Assembly: GCF_033568475.1 (NCBI RefSeq)
Contig: NC_133121.1
Location: forward strand, 135,254,375 to 135,318,374
From: Henckelia pumila
Lineage: Eukaryota; Streptophyta; Magnoliopsida; Lamiales; Gesneriaceae
Direction of reading: 5' to 3'
Length of the DNA stretch: 64,000 bases
The notes below the pieces were generated by a model that was not told where the DNA came from, did not search any database, and was given only the letters and a program-made list of their open reading frames with translations. Made by a program: the position numbers and the translations under genes. Below are positions 47,157 through 59,432 of this stretch, one piece after another; positions within the stretch are counted from its first letter, which is position 1, and each line of letters starts with the position of its first letter.

Positions 47157-47325
47157 AATACACAAAAACTCCTATGAGACGGTCTCGCGAATCTTTTCTT
47201 CGACTTTATCAATGAAAAAATATTATTTTTAGTCTAAAAATATTACTTTTCATTGCAAATATAGATCGACTCAACTTGTCTCACGTATATAAATTTGTGA
47301 CTGTATCTCATTGAAGACCTAATAA
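47157..47325. repeat. GAGACGG dispersed repeat, copy 1
   Basis: CACAAAAACTCCTATGAGAC, then GGTCTCGCGAATC, an AAAAATATTA stretch and CTCAACTTGTCTCACG. Same motif order as 48143-48272 and 48273-48405. Confidence 0.65.
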
Positions 47326-47714
47326 TTATAATATACTCAGTTTTAATTTTTTGTTATATTAGTATGCATGTAGGATTTAGGAACTATAACCAATAACTTA
47401 TAGTTCATCTGTCTAACATCAATATTTTAAATATGGAATTAGATATCAATTTCGAAACAAAATTATAACCAACTCTTCCCCAGGTTATTTTTAAAAACGA
47501 AAATTTTCCACCATGGAGTGAAAAGATCCATAACCCAAAAAAAATAAAATGTATATCCTAGCTTATTCTTATCATCTGTTTGTTTTTGGCCTTACCGTAG
47601 GCTTTCACATAAAAGAGACGTAGTTTAAAATGGTTTTTGTGCTTAACAGCTAACAAAATTTGTTCATGGTGATTATGTTTAGGGCAGTACTTTAAAGCCA
47701 GCATAGACACTTCC

Positions 47715-47779
47715 ATCACGACCCTGTCCAATTGCCCTTCGGGCACCGTGCCCTCAGACAACATGGACAGGGTCGTGAT
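47715..47779. repeat. 65-bp hairpin with perfect 16-bp arms
   Basis: ATCACGACCCTGTCCA (47715-47730) and its exact inverse (47764-47779) enclose 33 bases, TTGCCCTTCGGGCACCGTGC being part of the loop. The loop resembles the left part of the MITE at 63428. Probably a short DNA-transposon relic. Confidence 0.8.
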
Positions 47780-48142
47780 TATAAAAGGAATATATTATAC
47801 CTTACAGATTAGTTGAACTATCTATATATTTATACTATGATAAAGTTAAAACCACTTATAGTAATTATTTTGGTGCATTGGTGAAGCCTTCCATAAGATA
47901 ACTTTCAGTTTCTATCATTTTTACTCTCTAATTATCTCTCTTCAACAGCTCCTTTTATACAAATTATTATTTGGTGCTCAACATATTTATCTATTTTCTT
48001 ATATTTATATTATCTTCCTCCACCTTAAAATAAATTTATTAAATACAATTAAAAATTATTATAACAAAATATTAGTGTATATATACAACTATTATTCTTA
48101 CGTAACACATGTGTGTTGACAACTAGCACTATATTAAAATTA
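47780..48142. other. Intergenic DNA
   Basis: AT-rich; nothing recognisable. Confidence 0.5.
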
Positions 48143-48272
48143 ACACAAAAACTCCGTAGACGGTTTCACGGATCAAATTCGTGAGACAAATCTTCTATCC
48201 AACCCGAACCTTGAAAATATTATTTTTCATTGTATATGAGCCGATCAATCCAACTCATGGAGATCCAATATA
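48143..48272. repeat. GAGACGG dispersed repeat, copy 2
   Basis: ACACAAAAACTCCGTAGACGG, then TTCACGGATCAAATTCGTGA, CCCGAACCTTGAAAATATTA and a CCAACTCATGGAGATCC end. It abuts the next copy. Confidence 0.65.
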
Positions 48273-48405
48273 AAACACAAAAACTCTTGTGAGACGGTTT
48301 CACAAAATCAATTTTTGTGAGATGAATCATCTATTCAAGTTGATCTATAAAAAATATTATTTTTTTATTAGATCTCTTGTACAATGTCTCACATATTTAT
48401 ATCCG
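48273..48405. repeat. GAGACGG dispersed repeat, copy 3
   Basis: ACACAAAAACTCTTGTGAGA, then CGGTTTCACAAAATC, TTTTTGTGAGATGAATC and AAAAAATATTATTTTTTTAT. Adjacent to copy 2 in the same orientation, so either a tandem duplication or two insertions at one hot spot. Confidence 0.65.
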
Positions 48406-49414
48406 TTAGACAAATCAACTCTATTCATATCTAATCTCTTAGTTATTTCGTAATAACCGGTTTATTTGATGAAAATTTTGAATTATTTTTGATCGATTGT
48501 ACTTGTAATTAGGCGAACCGCTAAAAAAATTAAATAAAATATCTCACTAATTATTTTATTTCTAACGATAACCGTATATTTATTTTATATCAAAAAAAAT
48601 CTTTTTGTACATTTAGAGACTATTTTTAATGGTTTTTCCGGGACTCGTTCTGTAGTTAATGGTGGGCTTGTGTCTTAGTTTGATGGTTAGATCAGTGTAG
48701 AGTCAAAGTGGTGTCACAAAATTTCTTCAGCCTTCAAATTCACTACTTTTGTCCGAGTTAAAGATTTGTGTGACAAACATAATTTCTCAACTGGAATGAA
48801 CTGCTTCCAACTACCCTTTGTCTCAATGCATGTATAGGAAACTTGCCCATTTCTCAAGTAAATCAAATTTCAAGCACTGAAAAACAAGTACTGATCAGCA
48901 CAAGTAATCTACAAGTATACCAAAAAAAAACCTTTAATATATGTTACGAACTAAAACCATAATTTATGGTATTACATAATTTACGAAATAGCGCAAATCA
49001 TAAATCAAAGACGCGATACTTAATTCAAATCAATATTAATTGTTACAAACATTTTTTTTAAAAAAAAAATTGTACATGGATCACTAAATCTTGCTCACTT
49101 TCAACTGATTGTGGACAAATATTTTTGTTGTAGTATCTAACATTGGATATGTTTAAAACATGTCAAAGTTTTTCAAGACAATGTGACACTAATATAATAT
49201 ACCCAATAAATAGAAAGTATTATTGACGATGTATGGACCGACGTATTTGCCACCAAATAAACGAAGAAAAAAAAAAGGGCAAGTCTAGCTTACTTTTCTT
49301 ATGAATTCGCAACTTCCAAAAAGTTCACTATCAAACCAACCCTTTCTTTTGTCCCATAAAATTTTTCCCAACAACTCTCTCCTAATTCTCTATAGATATC
49401 ACACAATGTCACAG
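48406..49414. other. Upstream flank of CYP86A1
   Basis: Presumed promoter region of the P450 gene. AT-rich; no further gene or clear repeat. Confidence 0.4.
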
Positions 49415-49426
49415 ATATATATATTA
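49415..49426 (+). promoter_or_regulatory. TATA box of the P450 gene
   Basis: ATATATATATTA, about 70-80 bases upstream of the ATG, which would give a 5' leader of about 45 bases. Confidence 0.5.
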
Positions 49427-49496
49427 GCAGAGTATCATCCTCACCTATCGCATTCACTAGATTTTACGTACTCGACTTAATTTCTCACCCAAGAAC

Positions 49497-51047
49497 ATGG
49501 ACACTCTACTACTTTTCTTCTGCTTAACAGCGGTGGTCACAGCTTACTGCCTATGGTTTTGGCCGCTAGCACGAAAACTCACTGGCCCGAAGGCGTGGCC
49601 ACTCGTCGGTAGCCTTCCGCATCTCTTCGTCAATAGGAGTCGAATCCACGACTGGATAGCTGGAAACCTCCTTTCGACGGGCGCTGCAGCCACGTATCAA
49701 ACATGCACCATTGCCATCCCGTTCTTGGCTAGGAAACAAGGGTTCTACACAGTCACATGTCACCCGAAAAACATAGAACACATTCTTCGGACCCGGTTCT
49801 ATAACTATCCGAAAGGCCCTACTTGGCAAACCGCCTTTCATGATCTTTTGGGACAAGGGATATTCAACAGTGATGGTGAGACATGGCTGCTGCAGCGAAA
49901 AACTGCGGCTCTCGAGTTTACCACGAGGACTCTTCGCCAAGCGATGGCTCGTTGGGTGAACCGAACAATACGAACCCGATTGTGGGTTATCTTGGAGAAG
50001 GCTGCAAAAGATCACATATCAGTGGATTTGCAAGATATGTTGCTCCGTTTAACGTTTGATAATATATGTGGGCTTACGTTTGGGAAGGACCCGGAAACTT
50101 TGTCAGTTGAAATGCCGGAGAATCCATTTGCAATTGCGTTTGATTCTGCAACAGAAGCAACTCTGCAGAGGCTGCTCTACCCTGGTTTTCTATGGAGATT
50201 GAAGAAAATCTTTGATGTGGGAGCTGAAAAGAGGTTGAGGAGAAGTTTGAGTATTGTGGAAAATTACATGACAGAAGCACTTGATGCCCGAAAACAAACC
50301 CCATCAGATGATCTTTTGTCCCGTTTCATGAAGAAGAGAGATATTGATGGTAACCTCTTCTCAAACTCAATACTCAAACGGATAGCCTTAAACTTCGTTC
50401 TTGCGGGGCGTGACACATCCTCGGTGGCTCTAAGTTGGTTCTTCTGGCTCGTAATGAACACACCTCGCGTCGAAGAAAAGATCATAAAGGAGATCTTGAA
50501 TGTTCTCCAGAAAACCAGAGGCAAAGACACCCAGAAATGGATTGAAGAGCCGCTGACATTTGACGAAGCAGACCAACTAGTTTACCTAAAGGCAGCACTA
50601 GCCGAGACTCTCCGTCTGTACCCTTCTGTGCCTGAAGACTTCAAATACGTGGTCTCGGATGATGTTTTGCCCGATGGGACGGAGTTACCTGCTGGTTCAA
50701 CGGTGACATATTCGATATACTCCATGGGGAGGATGAAGAGTATTTGGGGTGACGATTGCATGGAGTTTAAACCAGAGAGATGGCTATCAGAGAGTGGAGA
50801 CCAGTTCGAACCGGTCAAGGATACGTACAAGTTTGTGGCGTTTAACGGTGGACCTAGGACTTGTTTAGGCAAGGACTTGGCTTATCTGCAGATGAAGTCT
50901 GTGGCATCAGCCGTGCTCCTCCGGTACCGGCTGTCATTAGTTCCGGGCCACCGGGTCGAGCAGAAGATGTCTTTGACTTTATTCATGAAGAATGGGCTCA
51001 AAGTTTACTTGAAGCCACGTGAATTACCTGTGACAGTGTCTGTGTGA
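49497..51047 (+). CDS. CYP86A1: Cytochrome P450 CYP86A1-type fatty-acid omega-hydroxylase
   Basis: Intronless, 516 residues, the usual length for CYP86A1 (about 513). ER-anchored by an N-terminal helix (residues 3-22), followed by the linker [14 protein letters not shown]. Diagnostic motifs are the I-helix oxygen-binding AGRDTS (303-308), ExxR (E370-R373), the PERW region FKPERW (424-429) and the heme loop [17 protein letters not shown] with Cys456. Long stretches ([39 protein letters not shown]) follow Arabidopsis CYP86A1/HORST closely. The family hydroxylates the terminal carbon of C16-C18 fatty acids with NADPH-P450 reductase, and CYP86A1 does so for root suberin. Assignment to CYP86A is very safe; to CYP86A1 rather than A2/A4/A8 it rests on length and remembered similarity. 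An Ala-rich GAAATYQ replaces the usual GGTYQ. Confidence 0.93.
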   Translation: MDTLLLFFCLTAVVTAYCLWFWPLARKLTGPKAWPLVGSLPHLFVNRSRIHDWIAGNLLSTGAAATYQTCTIAIPFLARKQGFYTVTCHPKNIEHILRTRFYNYPKGPTWQTAFHDLLGQGIFNSDGETWLLQRKTAALEFTTRTLRQAMARWVNRTIRTRLWVILEKAAKDHISVDLQDMLLRLTFDNICGLTFGKDPETLSVEMPENPFAIAFDSATEATLQRLLYPGFLWRLKKIFDVGAEKRLRRSLSIVENYMTEALDARKQTPSDDLLSRFMKKRDIDGNLFSNSILKRIALNFVLAGRDTSSVALSWFFWLVMNTPRVEEKIIKEILNVLQKTRGKDTQKWIEEPLTFDEADQLVYLKAALAETLRLYPSVPEDFKYVVSDDVLPDGTELPAGSTVTYSIYSMGRMKSIWGDDCMEFKPERWLSESGDQFEPVKDTYKFVAFNGGPRTCLGKDLAYLQMKSVASAVLLRYRLSLVPGHRVEQKMSLTLFMKNGLKVYLKPRELPVTVSV

Positions 51048-52078
51048 GGGTGATTGTGCATATGCATTGAGTTGCCATAACTTTGCAATAGGCACAGTGA
51101 AAGTGTCATCTGCATGTGTGGGAGAGAAGAGGAGGGGGTAAATTGGTATTGCAACTTCTTTTGTTGCAAAATGTCGTCTTTTATTTTTTGTTTTGCTTTG
51201 CTGTTGTTCACTTATACTTTGTATGTGTGTAAAATTTGTTCAATCAATCTAATGATACAATACTATTTGCTCATTCCACGCACATTCTAAATATATGGTT
51301 GATTAACACTGGATCGTGATAACTTCGATACTCATCTGATACATGCTATAAAATGGATTGGAGTATGCGTGAAAGGGGTCTGAGTTGGAAGCTAAATAGG
51401 ATATGGTTTGCGGTAAAACTATGGTATAGAGCTGGAATCACTCTGATTTATGGAGATGATAAACGTTTAATTATACCAACAAAGAAGAAAAGGGAAAAAA
51501 ACAATAATGCAGTTGATACAAGCCAAAAAAAGGGAAAAAATATTACGTGAGAGGACTAGGGCCAACAACTAGGAATGATTCGCACAAAGCAGGCATGCCG
51601 AAGGGTATGTATTTAGTTATTGTCCCACTGAATGGCATAATTTAGTGAGTTACAGATCATCCTTATAGACAGGGTTGTAGGTAGCAAACAATTACCAACT
51701 TCGGAATTAATAGCCATGCATGGTTTTTGCAAATAGTAAGCAATATCAAATAACGTAGATATGGACATAATGTTACATGAATCGGCTAAGAGTTGCATAT
51801 AATGTTATTATGTACATAAAATTTGTGTATCTATCCTAATCTTCCTACATTCCTATTCTCCTCCAAATAGGCAGTGCCGCGAATGCATCAATCTCTGGGA
51901 GATACTGGTTGCAAAAGAGTTCTTCAGTTCTCTCCATCGTAAATCCATTAGTTAAAAGATGGAACACATCAAAACAGGATTTTGAATGCATCCATGAGCT
52001 TCATCTGCTCAATATCTCATTTCAAAGTTTACTTTGAGGTCCTTGTTCCTACTCGATGCAGACTATTATGCTATCATT
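51048..52078. other. Convergent intergenic region
   Basis: Holds the 3' ends of the P450 (plus) and the transporter (minus) transcripts. No other gene seen. Confidence 0.5.
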
Positions 52079-55000
52079 TCAGTCCAATATCTTTTCACCA
52101 GTCGAAAAAAGATTCCATACCACAGTGCCAACTAAATAAAGTCCAACCGAAACTTTGAAGACATCGTCCCAAGAACCTATTTTAAGAACGGATAAATTTA
52201 ACAGTCTCAGATTTCATCTTAAGATTAAGTGCTAAGGTTTCAAGATTGAATAACCTATGGGAGATTGTGAGATACTTTTAATGGTTAATATATTATAACT
52301 TCCAGCAACAGAGACAACCAAACTAGACAAGAATAAAGAACATGAAGGACCAAATCTTCACAAGAAGATAGGTGAAGATTCCTCACTTCCATTTGCAACT
52401 CAAGAACCAGAGCCAGATGACAGATCAAGTTATTTCAGCTAAAATATGCGAGCAATGAAAGCTTACCGTGTTGCAAGATATAACCAGTCGCAGCAGTACC
52501 AAAAACACCAGCTAGAACCCCAGCAGTGTTAGATAGACCAAGCAATACCCCCTGTATAAGTGTTAAAAAAGATAAACCATAAAAAATTATTTGCTAGTGT
52601 AAGAGAAACCAAGTAAGCATGCACCAGAGCACATTGTCTAAATGCAATCAACAGTTGATTTGTCATCGAGCTCATTCCTGATTCTTTTCTTTTTCTTTTT
52701 TTTTTTTTAATGAAGAGCTCATTCCTGATTTTATAGCAAGTAAATCGGTGTAGTCATGGAAGATTAAGGGGAAGTACTTACTGAATATCGAGGAGCAATA
52801 TCTTGATGGTTTGAATACAGCCCTGACTGTGAAAAGGCATCGGTTCCCTGACCAATAATAAATTTTACACACATTACAAGAATGGCAACTCACTGAATAT
52901 GCATAGTATTGCTCCCGCTGGATCTAGGAATATATTAAAGAAAGCAAAAGAAAATGAAAAACGGCTGAAACAAAATAATATCATGTTCTCTTTTTGTACA
53001 ATAAAAGCATAAAATTTCAATCTGTTTGGGTAACTTTCATGAAGTAGATTTACAAATTATAAATATCTCGTAATTTAAATACCTCATCTTTTTAACACAA
53101 GTACATGTACTTTTAAGCCACTGCAAATGAATTTTAGTGAAAAGAAAATGAAAACAAAGTAATAACTCTAAATTTTGTAAGACGATATCTTCATATTTCC
53201 CCATGAAACAGAAGAAGGAAAAAATTTCTGTTATCTTAATACTAGGTCATAGAATAAATACACATTGCATAAAGTATGTAGGGACAGTACACATTGCAAT
53301 TTTCTGACACCTAGTAAACTCTCCCTATCAACTATTTCCTTTAGACAACAAATCCTAACTTATCATGGAAATCGATTAAGGAAAACAATCAAAACTTAAG
53401 TGGATAAATTATTCCAATTTTAGAAATTGACAAGAGTACTTCAACATTATTTCCACCATCGACTAGAATTATGATATTTTTACCACAAAATAACAACAAA
53501 CCTGGCAGCATGTCATACACAAAACTGCCATTGCAGGAGAATCCACATGGCTCAATTGAGATAGGAAGAAAGCTGGACCAAGAAATCCAATGGATTGCAT
53601 TATCTGCACGACAATTTATGCATATCCAGTCAGATGTTATTAAAAACTGCAAATTTCACCCAATCGCATCCACGTATAACGGCCCTAACATGAAATGGCA
53701 ATAGGTCATTCAAAAAATATTCTTAGAAAAGAAACGTAGTTAAACTTGAAATTGCCAGCTCCAGCAACGAAGATCTACTGATCGTGATAAAAGCATGCAA
53801 GAATACAACTCCAGAAACAGAAGTAAACAAAAAGAGGCGATATCACTTAGTACCCAAGTGAGAGATGAAGTCTGAATAATTAAAATTAGTAGATTATAGA
53901 AGCATTGAAAAGCAACCAGGAGAAAAAAATCTGGGGAATCAAGTAACTGAAATGTGCCAGAAAAATGTTGGAAGTGATTTGGCAAGGGTCTTTCTGGTAT
54001 GTATGACTTTGCATTCATTTAGCTGTTTTAGAAAGTTTCACAATTTACATCAATAGAACATAACAATCACTCAGTACCAATGCACATAAAAAACTGTTGG
54101 TCGACAAAAAGATAATCATGGGAATACCTTTCTAACATTGGTCACAGATGCACCTTTGCTCACAAGAGAATCTGCAATCCAACCCCCAAAATTTGCAGAA
54201 CAGGCCATAGTAAGCCATGGAAAGACACAAAAAAGACCCGATTCAGTAAGATTGAACTTCAACACCTACAGATCCAGGGAGAAAACTTTGGTCAGTTAAC
54301 TCTGACCGAATCTTCAAGGAGCTTGGATGGCCAATATTTAATGCTTGCCACATGCAGAATTAAGTGTTTGTTTCCACTCTAATTAGTAAGTCTAAACACG
54401 GAGACTCTATGAACAACCACTCAGGCAAAGACATGATAACCTGAATCCCTTCAATAACAAGAGAAACTGAACTGCATTCCATATTTAAGTATAAAAATTC
54501 ACCTCAATATCTCCTCCCCTTTTCACAATGCAACAATCTCCATGATTTTCACAAAGTAATGTGACAGACCATTTTCCTATACCCACCGTCACCGGCATCA
54601 TCTTCCCTTACCAATCAAAACTTCCATTTTCCACAGCATTTCCATAATTCAAATAGTAAAATTCTTAATTGTTCCAAAAAAAAAAATTCTTTTATTTTTT
54701 AGATTCATCAACATTTTATTTTTACTATCAAATTCAAGACTACTGCATAGTGCATGCATGGATAATCAACATAATTTGGAAGGATCCAGCTGACGTGTGG
54801 ATTCATGAGTTGTAGCTATAATCAGATTTCCCATAATGACTGTCAACAAAAGCAAGGAACACTCCCAACCTCACCCACTGATATCACTACCCAGGAATTC
54901 CAAAACAGCATTCTTTGTTAGTAACAACTATAGACTTGCACTTTTCCCAACTACAATCAGTATTGTACTAGTATTCTTGATCGGAAATAATTAAATATAT

Positions 55001-57926
55001 ACCTGGTGATAATATGTTGGCATCCATGTAAGAAGGATAAATGTTCCCCAGTTGTGACAAAAATGACACACTATCAGAGCCCATACTGGTTTTTTAGTCA
55101 ATATTAATTTCCATGGTATAGATTTTACAGGTTCAATCACTCTGCTGTTGCCAAGAATCAGCTTCTTTTCTTCAGGCAATAAGTTAGGGTCCTCAAGTGG
55201 TGAACTGTATGCCTACATCCAGTACTCCTTGTCAGAACCAAATGGCAAGCAATTGATGGCAGAAAAAATTTTTGTGACAAAAAACGAATCAATATAAATG
55301 CAAATAGAAAATTTGCAACAAATTTGTATACTAGTCAAGAATTAACCTGGTTAAGCCACCAAGTGAACCAAACTGCACCCAGAGAACCAAATGAAAAGAA
55401 GACGGATGGCCAGCCAAATTTATGGATCAACATTGGTGAAAATGATAGACCAGTTACGGATCCAAGATACATCCCACTGTAAACCAATGCCAACGATCTA
55501 CTCCTTTCTGATACAGGTACCCATTTTGACAGTATATTATTCATAGCAGGCATCGCAACACCCTGTAAGAAAGTTATCTTGCTGAATTCAACAGAAAACT
55601 GGAAAAGCAAAATTTGTTGTGACAAAGTTGACACGAAACATTACAACCTAGGGACATCCTGATGATAATAGCATTCCAAAGAGAAACTCAGAGGAACGAT
55701 AAATACCAACCTAACATGCCAGAGTACTTACCTCACCAATACCCATGAAAGCACGAACCACGAGTAAGAAAGGCAAACCAAGCTTTGCCGCAACAGGTGT
55801 GAGCATTGTTGCTATTGACCACCAAACTACACCAAATCCTAAAACGAACTTCCCACCAACAGTGTCTGCCCATACACCTCCTGCGATCTGAGAATCACAC
55901 CATTTATAAACAATGAGAAACTAACTCCTCGATCCCAATTAGTACGTATAGATGTGGTTTTTCAAGCATTTAAAAATTTAAAAATCAATACAAACTCAGA
56001 GTTAACAAATAAAGTAGAAATATTTAAGAATTATTCTCAATCTCATCGAAGTGAAGTTTGCAGACAAAAAAAAATGTTTCATTTTTCATAAACCAAGTAG
56101 GATATCTTCATACCTGAGTGAGAAGGTAGCCCCAAAAGAACGAAGATTGAATTAAACCAACAGTTGTTGAATTCCAGTGGTACTCTGTAGCCATTGGAAG
56201 AATTGCAATGCTCATGTTCACCTACAATACAAAAGGTAAGAAGGAGACAGAATCACTCATTTTTGCAACTTTTTCAGGAATATTAAACTGAGAGCACTAA
56301 GTGATCAGCTGAAAGAATGAAGCAGAAAAATTAAATGTTCAATCCAAATGGCGGAGTTAGTACTCGGTAAGAGGTTAATTTCGGCCACGCCCACTGTGCC
56401 AGGACAGGACTCACTGCCAACCCATGAGGCCATGACCACAGCAGAAATGCAGCATCCGTGCACCACAATTACGTTCTTGAAAATTGTGTAGTGCACATTC
56501 TTGTAGTGATAGTGTTGGTGGCTGTGGTAATAACAATCATATTGCCTACGATTTTTGAAAGACACAGAGAGATTCAAACGCTCATTGAGTTTCTTTTACA
56601 ATTTTTTCAATAAACTTGTTCCTCCAGGTTGAAAAAATACATCTTCGGAAATTATCGAGGAAAAAAATCATCAGAATTTCTTAAACCATTGTAAAACAAT
56701 TTTTAATCTTCAGTTTTATAGCCAATTTATACCCATTATTAAATTCTTTTATCATCAAATATCGTTTCAAATTCAATTTAGTGCCTTACTTTTATCTCTG
56801 ATTTTTGGTAACTTTTAGGTAGATCTAGTCATAAAAAATTTAGTGGACATGCAAACAATACTAGCGTGCACGTGCAAGGCTAATAATAATACTACCTACA
56901 TGATCTAAAGACAACCAATATTCAGAATAACATTTTACGCTTTACTTGCGACAAAAAAATGCATTCCTCTTCCATAAACTAGACATGGAATTTCATTTAG
57001 GAGGGAGTCAAATGAAAAGAAAATTCTTTATTAAAAACTCGAGCAAAATAAGAAAAAAGTCAGGAATAATTTGATGAATTCAAAGATGATCAGCTGTTCC
57101 AACTCCAACCACATTTCATTTCACATTCCTTGATAGTGAGGAAAGACAGCCTTTTACTAAGTACACGAAAAGTTTGTAAGGGAAGTGTGTATACAAAGCA
57201 GGGATGAGAGCGCGTACTGTAATACAGCATCAAAGAACATTTGAAACGAAACATAAACGAGGCTTGCGATAATTTTAACACAAAATGGCCACATTCCACA
57301 AACACATAATTCAAGCAGATTTTTTTCGTGATTGGGTAACTCATCATTTAAATGGAAAAGTCAATAAAAAGGTGAACCACGTATACAGTGGCTAGCCAAC
57401 CTACAACTAGTTAATTAGTCGGAGAGAGCATACAATTATATGATACTACAGGCACTACCAAATCACCAAAATATCGATGTGCACGAAGCCATTGTGCAAT
57501 TATTTTTCACGTTGGTTGAGGACTCTAGCCACTTACCCTATCCATATTGCAGAGTAGAAAAGCAGTAAAACACAGAATCACTATCACCCAACGTCTTGGA
57601 AACAGTTCCCACCACGGCATCGAACTGAAGCCTCCATCATCGGCATAATCATCCGAACCAATCTTCACACGCTCCGGAAGCGGCGATTCCGCAACACCAC
57701 GTGTCTCGTTCTTCACATCCGCCCGCACTCTTCCGGTACTACTTAAACTTCTTCTAATCAGACCAATCCTCGCACTTCCCGAAAAAAAATGGCGAAGATT
57801 GGATCCTTCACGGGAACATGACTGCAACTGTGGAAGATTATCGGGCTCAAACCTTCTTCTAGGCGGTGAAATCTGATGATACACAGGAGCAGAGTAGAAG
57901 GAAATGAGCACCGATCTGGTGTTCAT
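52079..57926 (-). CDS. PHT4: Plastid PHT4/ANTR-type anion (phosphate) transporter
   Basis: Major facilitator of the SLC17-like PHT4 family, which moves phosphate (or, for PHT4;4, ascorbate) across plastid membranes. Ten coding exons on the minus strand: 57537-57926, 56114-56221, 55732-55887, 55562-55347, 55212-55003, 54265-54128, 53603-53502, 52847-52782, 52551-52467 and 52176-52079. They total 1569 nt (522 residues) and phases agree throughout. I start at ATG 57926 (MNTRSVLISFYS), which begins a Ser/Arg-rich transit peptide of about 80 residues. The membrane part opens with WWELFPRRWVIVILCFTAF and has the family motifs CNMDRVNMSIAILPM, SSFFWGYLLTQ, VVRAFMGIGEGVAMPAMNN, SGMYLGSVTGL, CHFCHNWGTFILLTWMPTYY, DAFSQSGLYSNHQD and the end GSWDDVFK..STGEKILD. 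PHT4;1 (ANTR1) is my best guess; PHT4;4 is the alternative. Confidence 0.9.
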
Positions 57927-59432
57927 TGCGAAACAAGTAGAGAGAATCTCCTCTGCAATTTTTTTGGCGGAAATGAACGTAAAATGGGATGGGGAGACTG
58001 GACTGGAGCAGAGTTGGCAAGTGGATATTTGTTCCCCGGGCAATTGGTTGATTGTATGGACACGTGTCCATAAAATATCTTTATTTATGCCAGAATCATT
58101 CCATGGGGAGATTTTTATCTATGGACCGGACAATTTTGTTTTTGGCCCAGATGACAAATTTAATGGGCCTTTTGTTCAAAAACATACATCGCGGATGAAA
58201 TATTGTCGTCTGAGGATTAAACTTTTGGAGAAGCCCATGGGCCTATCTACACTTTTGCTTACATATGGACCGATTGTGTGAGGCCCATGTATTTCTTCAA
58301 AATTAACGGCATTTATTATTAATTATGTCATTGATATTTCAACATATCTTACGAGTATTAATTTAATTGTCAATATAATGGTTTCACACGTTAGTTTTAT
58401 AACATTAATTATGCTTATGTGTTAAAATATAGATCGTAAGATCCATAATTTTGGCAATTAGGATCTCATTAACTGATAGTCGACATTTAACAATACATTC
58501 GCGGTCCATTATTTTTTTTATTGGACCCCGCATGTATTGATGAATGATCACTCTTATATCTATCATGGGTAGTGCCCTTATAGGTAGCATAAAATATTTT
58601 ATTCTCCGAAAGTTTATCGTGTCAAAAAAGAAAATTATTACATGTACCTCCGTTGAGTCTAAGAAATGTAACAAACCAATCCAATGTTTGCTTAAATTAC
58701 ATACATCCGCTCGATCGAGTGTTATAAGTTATTGGATTTATTTGTTAATTTTTATAAAACTCAAAGGAGGAATATGTAATATATAAATAGAGTTGGAATT
58801 TTTAGAAAATGTGATAAATCTCAAGAGTTGCAATGTGAATATCTCTTTTTTTTTTTATTTATTATCGTTGATCCAAAAAAAATGAAAGTAGGTTAAGATT
58901 ACCGATAAGAATTCCAAGGAAATTATACATGGAGACATATATGAAATAAAAATAACATCATCATAAATATCATCTATGTCAACAATACATGTCATACATG
59001 CATAAGGTTATCGATTTCACATTGTACTAATATATAATCCATTAATTAACATGCCCAATTTACATAGACCTTCTGGCATAAAGTATGGCATGTATCAAAA
59101 TTCCGTACGAATATATAAGGTACGCCTCTATTATTATCGGAGACTACAAGATTTGAATTAATTCACATGGTTTGAGATTTTATTTGGTTCTTGAAATTGA
59201 GTTTGGTTCCATCCATTTTAAAAAATAAAATGGACAGATGATGATGCATCCAAGTTCCAATGATAATGTGACCCAAGAAATTAAAGACATAAAAAAAAAT
59301 GAATTATATTAAAATTTACAAGCTTGGAAGAAGTGTGGATACAAATACTTGTCTTATCCAATCCAAAAAACAGCAAAAAGGGAGAATGGCAACTCAACGG
59401 CCTTTCACCATTCCCCTCTCCGAGCTTGGAAC
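57927..59432. other. Divergent intergenic region between PHT4 and CSP41b
   Basis: The 1.5 kb between two plastid-protein genes transcribed apart holds both promoters. The minus-strand 5' leader of the transporter continues upstream of 57926. No extra gene seen; the frames at 57876-58281 are shadows or AT-rich chance frames. Confidence 0.5.

Noticed and set aside
49566-50872. Several minus-strand frames
   Set aside because: Shadows of the P450 coding sequence.
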